Shown: positions 25,029 through 34,785 of the stretch, piece after piece
Layout of the letters: each line of letters starts with the position of its first letter
Numbering within the stretch: position 1 is the stretch's first letter
Translations under genes and position numbers: made by a program
Notes under the pieces: generated by a model
Told to the model about the DNA's origin: nothing
Seen by the model: only the letters and a program-made list of their open reading frames with translations
The model's database searches: none
NCBI GenBank assembly: GCA_041402045.1
Contig: JAWKSZ010000039.1
Span: forward strand, 1-64,000
DNA length: 64,000 nucleotides
Direction: 5' to 3'
From: JAGQRJ01 sp041402045
Lineage (GTDB): Bacteria; Planctomycetota; J058

Positions 25029-25356
25029 GGGGCCTCCTTTCTGCGTCGGGAGGCCAACGCAAGCGTCGCGCCGTCAGCGCGCGCCCGCGCTGGCGCGGGT
25101 TGGCGCAGCGAGCGGGGCCAGAACGTCCCGGAGTGCGCCACGTCGTGCGCCCGCTGGGGCGGTGTGAGGCGTCGCGCCCCACCCCTCGGGTCTGGCGCGC
25201 GCGCACTGCTGGGTAAGCCCGGGTCGGTCGTTGCGCGCAGAGCGTCGAAGAGGACCCCTGGGAGGTCCGCGGCGAACACCGTGCGCTCCCGTGCGTCCGG
25301 GCGAGTGCCAGAGCGCCGAGGGGCCGCCTCGTCCGCTCAGGATCGTGAGTGCCGGT
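25029..25356. other. Intergenic region with a 3'-end motif
   Basis: About 330 nt with no convincing gene. CGCTCAGGATCGTGA at 25334-25348 lies just beyond the universal stress protein stop; the same motif forms one arm of the inverted repeat at 41259-41347 beyond the porin stop, so it may be a degenerate terminator. Otherwise nothing recognised. Confidence 0.4.
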
Positions 25357-26196
25357 TTAGCGCATGCGGGCGGTGTTGAGCACCAGGGCCGAGGCCGGCG
25401 TGTGCCGGAGCACCGCGCGGGCGCGGGTGCCGAGCAGGCGCTCCACCAGGCCGCCGTCGCCGTGGGTCGAGAGCGCGACCAGGTCCACGGCGTGGCGCCG
25501 GGCGTGGCGCACGATCGCGGGGGTGACCTCGTGGCGCGAGGTGAGGGTGCGGGAGGGAACGCCGGCGGCGTCGAGGGCGCCGCGGCTGCGGGCCACGCTC
25601 GCGCTCAGCGCGCGTCGGCTGGGGAGCAGCAGGTCCGGGTGCGCGCGCAGCGCGGCCAGGTTGCTGCCGGTGGGCTGCGCGCGCAGGAGCAGCGCCTCGG
25701 CGCCGTGGCCGCGGGCCAGCGCGGCGGCGAAGGGCGTCACGCGATCGCCCTGCTCGCTCCCGTCGAGGGGCAGGAGGATCCGGCGCAGGCGCCGGGGAGC
25801 GTCGGGCTTGACCACGAGGGTGGCTGGGGCGCGCGCGAGCACGTGCCGCTCGAGCTGACGCCACACCGCCGAGAACGGGCGGGCCGAGGTGGGGCAGGGC
25901 ACGACGGTGAGCAGCGGCGGCGACTCGGCCAGCCGCGCCTCGACCGCGGGGGCCCACGCCCCCGCGACGCGGAGGGTCGTGACCCGGTGCCCGGCCAGGC
26001 GCAGCGGCTCGGCGAGGAGCTCGACCTCGCTCGCGCTCGGGGGGCGCTTCCCCCCGACGGTGAGCAGGTCGACCCGGGCCTCGGGGCCGAGGGCCGGCTC
26101 GAGGAGCTCGAGCAGCGGGTCCGCGTCGTGGGTGTCCGTGAGGACGATCAGGGCGGAGGTCAGGCGCCGACGGCCGGCGATCGTGGTGAGCTGCAT
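25357..26196 (-). CDS. Universal stress protein (UspA family), tandem domains
   Basis: 279 aa from ATG 26196 with CAGGA upstream. The C-terminal domain is clear: RRILLPLDGSEQGDRVTPFA near 145-165, then VDLVALSTHGDGGLVERLLG with THG-x-G-G and ARAVLRHTPASALVL, the ATP-binding pattern. The N-terminal half (SALIVLTDTHDADPLLELLE) is a diverged second copy lacking the nucleotide motif. Tandem UspA proteins respond to stress or energy limitation. It is divergent from the sigma-54-regulated kinase/regulator pair and shares the 360-nt regulatory interval with it. Confidence 0.85.
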   Translation of the reverse strand: MQLTTIAGRRRLTSALIVLTDTHDADPLLELLEPALGPEARVDLLTVGGKRPPSASEVELLAEPLRLAGHRVTTLRVAGAWAPAVEARLAESPPLLTVVPCPTSARPFSAVWRQLERHVLARAPATLVVKPDAPRRLRRILLPLDGSEQGDRVTPFAAALARGHGAEALLLRAQPTGSNLAALRAHPDLLLPSRRALSASVARSRGALDAAGVPSRTLTSRHEVTPAIVRHARRHAVDLVALSTHGDGGLVERLLGTRARAVLRHTPASALVLNTARMR

Positions 26197-26267
26197 GGGG
26201 TCCTGGTGGTCCGGCGCGGTGCAAGTCCTGGACCAGGGCCCAACTCCCGGGGGCGCAGGAGGAGGGT

Positions 26268-26324
26268 GTGGCGAACCACCCCATGCGCTCCAGGGCGGAC
26301 GCCAGGTGGGGACGAACGCCCCAC
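26268..26324 (+). promoter_or_regulatory. Possible enhancer sites for a sigma-54 activator
   Basis: Two short inverted repeats with related cores: GTGGCGAACCAC (26268-26279) and GTGGGG-N7-CCCCAC (26306-26324), spaced about 40 nt and lying 30-85 nt upstream of the -24 element. NtrC-type activators bind paired dyads in this position. Inference from layout only. Confidence 0.4.
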
Positions 26325-26352
26325 TCCGGACCGCGACCAAGGTGATTAGGCG

Positions 26353-26368
26353 TGGAATGCCGCTTGCA
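26353..26368 (+). promoter_or_regulatory. Sigma-54 (-24/-12) promoter
   Basis: TGGAATGCCGCTTGCA fits the consensus TGGCAYG-N4-TTGCW with the invariant GG and GC exactly 10 nt apart and a single notable mismatch. It reads toward the histidine kinase at 26560, with +1 near 26379 and a leader of about 180 nt. The operon itself encodes an NtrC-type activator, so autoregulation is plausible. Confidence 0.65.
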
Positions 26369-26559
26369 AAAGCTTGTTCCTGGACCCTCGAGAACCTGCC
26401 CGTGAGCCCCTCCGCCCCCGTGAACCCCGAGCGACGCCCTGGAACGTCCTTGGGCGGTCCCTGGGCGAGCGCGACGGGAGACGGGGCACCTGGGGCGGGG
26501 CCTGATACGCTCGTAGGTATCGACGCTGCGGCGACTTGCCGCCGAGGAAAGGACCCCGC

Positions 26560-27992
26560 GTGCGCGTCGCCCTCCGCCTCACCGTGCTCCTCGCCCTCGC
26601 CGCGTGCCTGGTGCTCACGGGATACGGCCTCATGACGGTGCGCAGCGAAGCGCTCATGTTCGAGCGGAGCATGGTCGAGGACGCCCGGCTCAACGCGCAC
26701 ACCCTGCGCACCGCGTTGCAGGAGCTCGCCCGCCTGCGCGGACCTCAGGCGGTGGCGGGGGTGGTCGAGTCCGCGGGCGGGGAGAAGCTGCAGTTCCGCT
26801 ACCTGCCCGGCGTCGACGGGCACTACCCCGGCCTCGACTTCCACGAGGCCGAGCTGCGCACGCTCCGCGACGGCCACGAGGTCGTGCGGCTCGAGCGCAG
26901 CCGCGACCCGGGGCTGCTCCTGCTCTACCTGCCGCTGCGCCTCGACGGCGGCTCCGACGCCCTGCTCGAGGTTCGGGAGTCCCTCGAGCGCGAGGAGGCC
27001 TTCCTCGCGGGGAACCTGCGCCGGATCGCGGGCATGACCCTGGGTCTGATCGTGATCCTGGGAGCGCTGGCGCTGTTGATCGGCGTGCGGGTGGTGGGGC
27101 ACCCCCTCGAGCTCCTGCAGGCCAAGGCCAAGCGCGTGGGCCGCGGGGAGCTCGACAGCCCGCCGGTGGTCCTGCGCCAGCACGACGAGATCGGGCGCCT
27201 GGCCACGGCCATGAACGACATGTGCACGCAGCTCGCGGCGGAGCTCGCGCAGCGCCAGAGCGCGGAGCAGCAGCTGCGCCACGCCGAACGCCTGGCGACG
27301 GTGGGCAAGCTGGCCTCGGGGCTGGCCCACGAGCTGGGGACCCCGCTGAACGTGGTCGTCGGCCGCGCGCTGGAGGTGGAGGAGGACCCGGAGTGCCCGA
27401 CCTCGAGCCGTGAGGCCGCGCGGATCGTGGTCGCCCAGGCCGAGCGCATGTCGACGATCATTCGCCAGTTGCTGGACTACGCGCGTCGCGGGGCGCCCAG
27501 CGACACCCGGGTCGAGCTGGGGGAGGCGCTGCAGGAGGTCGTGTTCCTCCTGCGCACCCTGGCGCGACAGCAAGGGGTCGAGGTCGCCCTCGAGCTGCCC
27601 GAGGCCCCGCGCTGGCTCGTGCGCGGCGACCCCGCCCAACTGCAGCAGGCGTTCACGAACCTGATCATGAACGGGATCCAGGCCATGAGCGCCGGCGGGC
27701 GCCTGGAGCTGGGCCTGGACACCGTGGCCGCGACCTCGCCCCAGGGGCAGGAGCGGCGCTGCCACGTGGTGCGGATCTGCGACCAGGGTGAGGGCATGTC
27801 CCCCGAGACCCGCGCGCAGATCTTCGAGCCGTTCTTCACGACCAAGGACGCTGGGGTGGGCACCGGGCTCGGGCTCGCGGTGACCCACGGGATCGTGAGC
27901 GACCACGGCGGCTGGATCGAGGTGGAGAGCACCCCGGGGAAGGGGAGCTGCTTCTCGATCTACCTGCAGGCCGAGCCCGCGGAGGAGGGACC

Positions 27993-27999
<7 letters not shown>
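26560..27999 (+). CDS. Sensor histidine kinase (HAMP-HisKA-HATPase)
   Basis: 479 aa; GTG 26560 with GAGGAAAGGA upstream. Membrane helices near 7-25 and 158-180 flank a ~130-residue extracytoplasmic sensor region. A HAMP linker (VVGHPLELLQAKAKRVGRGE) leads to the dimerisation domain with phospho-acceptor His in GLAHELGTPLN near 253-263. ATPase boxes: N box NLIMNGIQAM near 366, G1 DQGEGMS near 408, F box FEPFFTTK, G2 GTGLGLAV near 437. It should phosphorylate the regulator encoded next, whose start overlaps its stop by 7 nt. Stimulus unknown. Confidence 0.92.
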
Positions 28000-29378
<1,379 letters not shown>

Positions 29379-29382
29379 TTTC

Positions 29383-29405
29383 AGGGGGTCTGTCCCAGAC
29401 CCCCT
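29383..29405 (+). terminator. Terminator-like hairpin, GTCCC loop
   Basis: AGGGGGTCT / AGACCCCCT with a GTCCC loop, 5 nt after the regulator stop codon, followed by CGGGCTCG and a second small dyad. Same family as 12-34 and 29436-29456. Confidence 0.7.
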
Positions 29406-29435
29406 CGGGCTCGAGAACCCGAAGCCCCTCGTTTC

Positions 29436-29456
29436 AGGGGTCTGTCCCAGACCCCT
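29436..29456 (+). terminator. Second terminator-like hairpin, GTCCC loop
   Basis: AGGGGTCT / AGACCCCT around GTCCC, a near-duplicate of the hairpin 50 nt upstream, also preceded by TTTC and followed by CGGGCTCG. Tandem duplication of a terminator. Confidence 0.65.
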
Positions 29457-29461
29457 CCCGG

Positions 29462-30885
29462 GCTCGGGCGCGCAGCCTCGCCCAAGGAGCTCGCCGCCGG
29501 CTTCGCCGGCGGCTGCGCCTCGCGGCTTCGCCTCGCCGGGCGGGCAGCGTGACGCGCGCCTCGCGACTCGCCGCCGGCCGCCGAGCGGCTGCGCGTCCTC
29601 GCGGCTCGCCGCGGCTTCGCCGCCGGCTGCGCGCTTCGCCGCTCGCCCGGGCGGGCGCGTGACGCGCGCCTCGCGACTCGCCGCCGGCTTCGCCAGGGCG
29701 GCTGCGCCTCGGCTCGCGGCTTCGCCGCCGGCTGCGCAGCGCGGCTTCGCCGCTCGCCGGGCAGACGCGTGACGCGCGCCTCGGCTCGCCGCCGGCTTCG
29801 CCGCCGGCTGCGCGCCTCGCGGCTTCGCCGCTCGCCGGGCAGACCGCGTGACGCGCGCCTCGCGACTCGCCGCCGGCTTCGCCGAGCGGCTGCGCGCCTC
29901 GCGGCTCGCCGCCGGCTTCGCCGCCGGCTGCGCCTCGCGGCTCGCCGCCGGCTTCGCCGGCGGCTGCGCCTCTTGGCTTCGCCCAGCTCACCGGGCGAAC
30001 GTGACCGCGCGCGCGCGCATGACTCGCCGCCGGCTTCGCCGGGCGGCTGCGCCTCGCGGCTCGCCGGCTTCGCCGCCGGCTGCGCGCGGCTTCGCCGCTC
30101 GCCGGGCAGGCCGCGTGACGCGCGCCTCGCGACTCGCCGCCGGCTTCGCCGGGCGGCTGCGCGCCTCGCCGCCGCCGGCTTCGCCGCCGGCTGCGCGCTC
30201 GCGGCTTCGCCGCTCGCCGGGCGGGCCGCGTGACGCGCGCCTCGGCTTGCCGCCGGCTTCGTCGCCGGCTGCGCGCTCGCGGCTTCGCCGCTCGCCGAGG
30301 CGGGCCGCGTGACTCGCGCTCGGGCTCGCCGCCGGCTTCGCCGCCGGCGCTCGCGGCTTCTGCGCCGCTCGCCAGGCAGGCCGCGTGGCGCGCGCCGCCG
30401 GCTGCCGCCGGCTTCGCCGCCGGCTGCGCGCTCGCCGGCAGCTGCGCGCTCGCGGCTTCGCCGGCGGCTGCGCGCTCGCGGCTTCGCCGCTCGCCGGGCA
30501 GGCCGCGTGACGCGCGCCTCGGCTCGCCGCCGGCGCCGTCGCCGGCTGCGCGCTCTTCGCCGCTCGCCGAGCAGGCCGCGTGACGCGCGCCTCGGCTCGC
30601 CGCCGGCTTCGTCGCCGGCTGCGCGCTCGCGGTTTCGCCGCTCGCCGAGCGGGCCGCGCGTGACGCGCGCTTCGGCTCGCCGCGGGCTTCGCCGAGCGGC
30701 TGCGCGCTCACCTGCGCCGCTCGCCGAGCAGGCCGCGTGACGCGCGCCTCGGCTGCCGGCTTCGCCGCCGGCTGCACGCTCGCGGCTTCGCCGCTCGCCG
30801 GGCCGCGTGACGCGCGCCTCGGCTCGCCGCGGGCTTCGCCGGCGGCTGCGCGCTGGCTTCGCCGTTCGCCGGGCGGGCCGCTTTG
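29462..30885. repeat. 1.4-kb degenerate GC-rich tandem repeat array
   Basis: Roughly 15 copies of a 70-120 nt unit containing GTGACGCGCGCCTCG (at about 29549, 29659, 29769, 29848, 30115, 30230, 30309, 30507, 30580, 30660, 30737 and 30807), CTCGCCGCCGGCTTCGCCG and CTCGCGGCTTCGCCGCTCGC. Each unit is packed with short GCCGGC/GGCTTCGCC dyads able to form hairpins. Long frames open through it on both strands only encode Arg/Ala/Ser/Pro low-complexity and are considered spurious. Spacing is too irregular and the repeats too diverged for a CRISPR array. Confidence 0.8.
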
Positions 30886-30977
30886 AATGGGGTGGGGCAG
30901 GGTCACGCCCGTGCTCTTCGCCACCGGGAGGGCTCGATGCGGGTCGGGCGATCCTGCGCGTGTGCCCACAGGGGTAG

Positions 30978-30998
30978 GGGCGGGGTTTATCCCCGCCC
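30978..30998. repeat. Palindromic intergenic hairpin
   Basis: GGGCGGGG / CCCCGCCC around a TTTAT loop, between the repeat array and the RND remnant. Looks like a dispersed palindromic repeat or a terminator. Confidence 0.45.
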
Positions 30999-31184
30999 GC
31001 GGGTGTCGAGCCGCTTCCGCGGGAGAAGGGCAGTGTGCGGTGCCCGGGGAGGCGGAGCCAGCGCTGGCTCGATTCGGCCGGGGACAGCGCGCCGCCGGGC
31101 GCAGGGGGTGGGCGGCCGTCTCCGCAGAGGGTGGGGCACCTCCGCAGCGAACACCCGCCGCTGCGCCCTCAGGTCGGCGCACCG

Positions 31185-31385
31185 CCCGAGGCGGCCGCGA
31201 ACGCGGGCGATCCAGTCGTCGAACAAGGTGTAGGCCACCGGGGAGTGCGAGCAGTGCGCCAGTCGCGCAGGAAGAGCAGGATCGTGAGCGCAACCAGGAT
31301 CGCGCCGAGCACGAGGTGCTTGCGGCCCTCGCCTGTCGACGAGGCCCTGCTCGTCGCCTTGGACCCGCTCCCCCGACTGCGTCAA
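31185..31385 (-). pseudogene. Debris of an RND (AcrB/HAE1-type) efflux transporter gene
   Basis: In different minus-strand frames, 31250-31330 encodes GRKHLVLGAILVALTILLFL followed by RDWR, like the membrane helix and loop after the first large periplasmic domain of RND pumps, and 31187-31243 encodes PVAYTLFDDWIARVRGRLG, like the extreme C-terminus (VPVVYTLFDD...). These segments are normally about 650 residues apart, so a large internal deletion plus frameshifts is inferred. The match is from pattern recognition only. Confidence 0.45.
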
Positions 31386-31449
31386 CCGCGACGAACGGTC
31401 GGCGGTGACCCGTCATGCTGGGCGGGATCCGCTGGGCCATGGGCGAGGC

Positions 31450-32436
31450 CTAGCGCGCGCTCCCGCGGGGCAGGCCGCTGCTCGTGCGGACCTCGCCGTC
31501 GAGGCCCACGACCAGCGCCTCGATCCGCGGGAGGCGCTCGATCAGCTCCAGCCCGCGCTCCGGCCCGAGCACGCACAGCGCGGTGGCCAGGGCGTCGGCC
31601 AGCGCCGCCTCCGGCGCGACGACCGTCGCGCTCATGCAGCCGGTGGAGGGATACCCCGTGCGCGGGTCGAGAATGTGGTGGTAGCGCTTGCCCTCGTATT
31701 CGACGAAGCGCTCGTAGTCCCCGGAGGTGACCACGCAGGCGTTCGAGACCGGGATCACCGCCAGCACGCGCTCGCGATCCCGCGGGTGCTTGATCGCGAT
31801 CTCCCAGGGCTTGCCTCGTTTGCGCCCCAACGCCTTGAGGTCCCCGCCGGCGTTCACCAGCCCGTGGCGGATCCCGCGCTTCAGGAGCACCGCCATGGCG
31901 CGGTCCACCCCGTAGCCCTTGGCCATGCCGCCCAGCCCGATCCGGGTCCCGGCGGGGAGGCTCACGGTGCCGTGCTCGAGGTCGACCTGGACCTTCTGCC
32001 AGCCCACGTGCTCGAGGGCCGCGGCGACCGCCTCGGGGCTCGGGATCGTGGGTGGGTCCGCCTTGAAGTCCCAGAGCTTGCCCACGCTGGCGAAGGTTAT
32101 GTCGAAGGCGCCGTCGGTGAGCTCGGAGACCTTGAGCGCGCGGGCGATCAGCTCGCACTGCTCGCGGCTGACCGCGAACGGCCCCTGCCCGGCGGCGGCG
32201 TTGAGCCGGGTCAGCTCCGAGTCGCGCCAGCTCGTGAACACGTCCTCGACCCGGCGCAGCTCGGCCTCGGCCAGGTCCAGGGTCTCCTCGAGCGAGGCGC
32301 GGTCCTCGCCCAGCACCGTGAGCTGGAGGTCGGTGCCCATGACCCCCAGCCGGCGCTCGACCAGCTCCAGCTCCGGCTCCTGCGCCAGGGCCGGGAGCGC
32401 GCTCGAGAGCGCGAGGGCCAGGAGCGGGGCCTTCAC
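31450..32436 (-). CDS. apbE: FAD:protein FMN transferase (ApbE)
   Basis: 328 aa; GTG 32436 overlaps the thioredoxin-like gene by GTGA. A signal peptide (LLALALSSALPALAQ) indicates export. Family motifs: LGVMGTDLQLTVLG, the FAD-binding GLGGMAKGYGVDRA near 205-218, NAGGDLKALG, TSGDYERF, and HHILDPRTGYP near 273-283 with the Mg-binding region. ApbE covalently attaches FMN to Thr or Ser of extracytoplasmic redox proteins. No obvious flavinylation target (DGxSGAT-type) is encoded next to it, so the target is either one of its unusual partners here or elsewhere. Last gene of a DUF4266-DUF3570-TlpA-ApbE operon. Confidence 0.92.
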   Translation of the reverse strand: MKAPLLALALSSALPALAQEPELELVERRLGVMGTDLQLTVLGEDRASLEETLDLAEAELRRVEDVFTSWRDSELTRLNAAAGQGPFAVSREQCELIARALKVSELTDGAFDITFASVGKLWDFKADPPTIPSPEAVAAALEHVGWQKVQVDLEHGTVSLPAGTRIGLGGMAKGYGVDRAMAVLLKRGIRHGLVNAGGDLKALGRKRGKPWEIAIKHPRDRERVLAVIPVSNACVVTSGDYERFVEYEGKRYHHILDPRTGYPSTGCMSATVVAPEAALADALATALCVLGPERGLELIERLPRIEALVVGLDGEVRTSSGLPRGSAR

Positions 32437-32993
32437 TCCGTCGGCAGCGGGCACACGCCGCCTTCGCAGCCGCCGGCCGTGTCCGGATCGAAGGTCACGC
32501 CCTCGAGCCGAGACCAATCTTGGGGCGGACGGTGGCCGTTGAACAGGACCTCCGAGCCCTTGCCCAGGACCACGATCGTGGGCGTGCCCTTGACCCCCAG
32601 CTTCTGGGTCAGGCTCAGGTCGCGGTCGCGGACCTGGGGGAAGGTCGCGTAGCCCCAGGTGTCGGCCACCGCCAGGACCTCCGACTCCTTGACGGTCTCG
32701 TCCTTGCCGGGGACGACGCCGAAGAAGCGGATCTTGCCGGTGTGCTCCTTGGCTGCCTGGGCGACCAGGGGGGCCTCCTTCTCGCAGCTCTCGCACCAGG
32801 TCTGCCAGAACACGAGGGCCACCGTCTCCCCCCGGGCCAGGGCCTGGTCGACGTCGTAGCTCACGCCGTTGAGGGCGTGCAGCGTTCCGACCTGCACGGG
32901 GTCGGCGGCCTTGGCCGGCGCCGGCTCGGGGCTGGCGCAGCCGAGGCTCAGGGCCAGGGCGATCAGCGCGAGGGAGGGGGCGGAGGAACGCAT
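32433..32993 (-). CDS. TlpA-like thioredoxin-fold lipoprotein
   Basis: 186 aa from ATG 32993. Lipobox LSLGC places the lipidated Cys at 19. A redoxin fold follows with the dithiol WCESC at 66-70 (active cysteines 67 and 70) in ALVFWQTWCESCEKEAPLVA, and a cis-Pro in GVKGTPTIVVLG. The C-terminus carries two extra cysteines in GGCEGGVCPL. TlpA-type proteins reduce or deliver thiols in the periplasm, for instance for cytochrome or copper-site maturation. Coupled to apbE by GTGA overlap, so probably acts on the same envelope redox system. Confidence 0.88.
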   Translation of the reverse strand: MRSSAPSLALIALALSLGCASPEPAPAKAADPVQVGTLHALNGVSYDVDQALARGETVALVFWQTWCESCEKEAPLVAQAAKEHTGKIRFFGVVPGKDETVKESEVLAVADTWGYATFPQVRDRDLSLTQKLGVKGTPTIVVLGKGSEVLFNGHRPPQDWSRLEGVTFDPDTAGGCEGGVCPLPTE

Positions 32994-33030
32994 GCAGAGC
33001 TCCAGTCGTTTCGGGGCGCAGAGGCCCAGG

Positions 33031-34311
33031 CTAAAACCCGACGCGCAGGCCGGCCGAGAGCAGGATCTGGTCGATTCCGTCCTCCCGGAGTACGTAGTCC
33101 CCGGCGAGGTCGAACCGCACCGAATCCGTGGCGTGGATCGTGAACTTCAAGCCTAGCGTGTGGGACGTGAAATCACCCAGGTCGCTGTCCTGAGTGCGCT
33201 CGGTCCCCGGGTCCAGGACGTCGGTGGGGCGGGCCGAGGGGGAGACGAAGAAGCGCTCGGAGTAGTCGTCGGCCGCGGTCTGCAGGTAGAAGCGATAGCG
33301 GAAGCGCACGCGGAACACGTCGTCCACGATCCATTGATACACGCGGACCTCTGGCGCGACGCTGAAGATCCCCCAGCTGTCCTGGTAGAAGCGCCCGCGG
33401 AAGGAGAGCGCGGTGCCGCTGCTGAAGTACTTGCGCAGCTCGCCGTAGAGCGCGACGCGGATCCGGGTGTCGGGGAGCTCTTCGGCCACGATCCCGACCC
33501 CAGGGGGGAGGTTCGCGAGGTTCACGAAGGCGTCGGGGTCGCGGTCGCCGACGAGGGGCTGGTTCGGGTCCTCGAGCACGACCCCGTTGAACGCGGTCTC
33601 CAGGAACCCGCTCTGGTGGGTCAGGCTCAGCCCCGCCGAGAGGTGCAGCGTCGGCGAGAGGATCTGGTAGAGGTCCACGTTGGCGGTCAGCGAGATCCGG
33701 GTGTCGTCGCCCTCCTGGGTCCCGTTGAAGCGGATCACCTTGACCGTGTCGAAGAACCCGTTGAACCCGAGCTTGAGCGTGGTGTTGTCGTCGTTCCAGT
33801 CGAGGGTCGTGTCGCCGCCGAAGCCGACGCTGGTGTAGTCGTACTCCAGGCTCCCGCCGCCGTGGAGCCCGAGCTGGACGTCCTCGTTGACCTTGTAGCG
33901 CATGTTCAGGTTCACGCCGTAGTAGTAGTCGCCCGAGGCGCCGGACTGCTCCGGGTAGTTGCTCAGGCGCTCGATCGAGGCGCTGGACACGTAGTCGTAG
34001 CTGAGCTGCGCGCCCACGGCCAGGCGGTCGGTGACGTTGTAGTCGATCACGACGACCGGCTCGATCACCGTGAGCTCCTCGTCGAGGAACGGGTTGCCGT
34101 CGCCGGTGCCGTCGTCGTTCTGGTAGAGCCCGATCTGGACCTCGACCGAGCCCGTGCCCGCGACCCCCGTGCCTGGGGGGTCCTCGGACGGCGTCTCTTC
34201 GCCGCCGCTCGAGGGGACCTCGGCGCGTTGGGGCGTGGCGTCCTGGGCCAGGGCCGGGGCGGCGAGCGCGCACAGCGCCGCCAGGCCGGCGAGGGCGTCC
34301 CTCAGTAACAC
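33031..34311 (-). CDS. DUF3570 outer-membrane beta-barrel protein
   Basis: 426 aa from GTG 34311, with GGAGG 6 nt before it and a 10-nt overlap with the DUF4266 stop; an in-frame start at 34374 would overlap that gene by 73 nt and is less likely. Signal peptide LAGLAALCALAAPALAQ. The mature protein is alternating beta strands (VEVQIGLYQNDDG; DRLAVGAQLSYDYVSSASIE) ending with an aromatic Phe (LLSAGLRVGF), typical of a barrel. DUF3570 barrels are repeatedly found next to DUF4266 lipoproteins and ApbE in bacterial genomes. Function unknown; it may anchor or export its small partner. Confidence 0.85.
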   Translation of the reverse strand: MLLRDALAGLAALCALAAPALAQDATPQRAEVPSSGGEETPSEDPPGTGVAGTGSVEVQIGLYQNDDGTGDGNPFLDEELTVIEPVVVIDYNVTDRLAVGAQLSYDYVSSASIERLSNYPEQSGASGDYYYGVNLNMRYKVNEDVQLGLHGGGSLEYDYTSVGFGGDTTLDWNDDNTTLKLGFNGFFDTVKVIRFNGTQEGDDTRISLTANVDLYQILSPTLHLSAGLSLTHQSGFLETAFNGVVLEDPNQPLVGDRDPDAFVNLANLPPGVGIVAEELPDTRIRVALYGELRKYFSSGTALSFRGRFYQDSWGIFSVAPEVRVYQWIVDDVFRVRFRYRFYLQTAADDYSERFFVSPSARPTDVLDPGTERTQDSDLGDFTSHTLGLKFTIHATDSVRFDLAGDYVLREDGIDQILLSAGLRVGF

Positions 34312-34511
34312 CCGCAGCCTCCGCCAGCGCTGGAGCCGATCCCGCCGGCGCTGCCTTCGCGGCTGTAGGTGCACTTCTGCTGGAAGTGGGTCTCCGCCGC
34401 GCCGTCGTCGAGCTGCATGACCGGGTCGGCCAGGTGCCGCTTCTCGGTGAAGTCCACGGTCTTGCAGCCCGCGAGGGCCAGCAACAGACAGGCGTAGGTC
34501 AGGCGGCGCAT
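34302..34511 (-). CDS. DUF4266 small lipoprotein with Cys-Gly tail
   Basis: 69 aa, ATG 34511. Lipobox LALAGC gives lipidated Cys16, then KTVDFTEKRHLADPVMQLDD typical of DUF4266, FQQKCTYSREGS, and a C-terminal Gly/Ser run ending in GGGCGCY. The C-terminal cysteines sit at the very end, which is characteristic of the family and could be a metal ligand, a disulphide partner for TlpA, or a site for modification. First annotated gene of the operon with DUF3570, TlpA and ApbE. Biochemical role unknown. Confidence 0.82.
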   Translation of the reverse strand: MRRLTYACLLLALAGCKTVDFTEKRHLADPVMQLDDGAAETHFQQKCTYSREGSAGGIGSSAGGGCGCY

Positions 34512-34557
34512 GCCACGCTCCCAGCGAGCCGGGCGCTCGCGCGAGGTCGAAGGAGGA

Positions 34558-34629
34558 TCACGGCAGGCTCGAGGCGACCCGCGCGCGCAGCAGGCAGCCT
34601 TCGGTCAGACGGGGGTCGGAGGAGCACAT
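34558..34629 (-). CDS. Possible 23-residue micropeptide upstream of the DUF4266 operon
   Basis: ATG 34629 has GGAGGGAGGG 6-14 nt upstream, a stronger ribosome site than that of the DUF4266 gene 47 nt downstream. The peptide begins MCSSDPRLTEGC, with cysteines at 2 and 12, and ends SSLP. It could be a leader peptide for the operon, a small cysteine peptide, or chance. No homologue can be named. Confidence 0.35.
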   Translation of the reverse strand: MCSSDPRLTEGCLLRARVASSLP

Positions 34630-34773
34630 GGAGCCCTCCCTCCGCAACCCCTGCTCCCGCGGATAAGTCCAAGCCGCGCGTCGGCGGGAGCCCGACCCCA
34701 GGCAAGATCTGCCAAGTCGATTGGAGAACTTACATTGGCCGGGGCGCGGCTCCGCGGGCCCCGCTCGAGGCGT

Positions 34774-34779
34774 TACGAT
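34774..34779 (+). promoter_or_regulatory. -10 box placed for leaderless transcription
   Basis: TACGAT followed by six bases and then ATG 34786, the same geometry as the consensus promoter at 8433-8461. No Shine-Dalgarno is present and no good -35 box is visible. Confidence 0.45.
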
Positions 34780-34785
34780 CGACGC

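Noticed and set aside
29462..30885. Possible CRISPR array
   Set aside because: Units vary from 70 to 120 nt, repeats are diverged, no unique spacers exist and no cas gene is in the window.
29434..31440. A long minus-strand open frame through the repeat array
   Set aside because: It encodes only Arg/Ala/Ser/Pro low complexity generated by the GC-rich repeats, with no start context or conserved motif.
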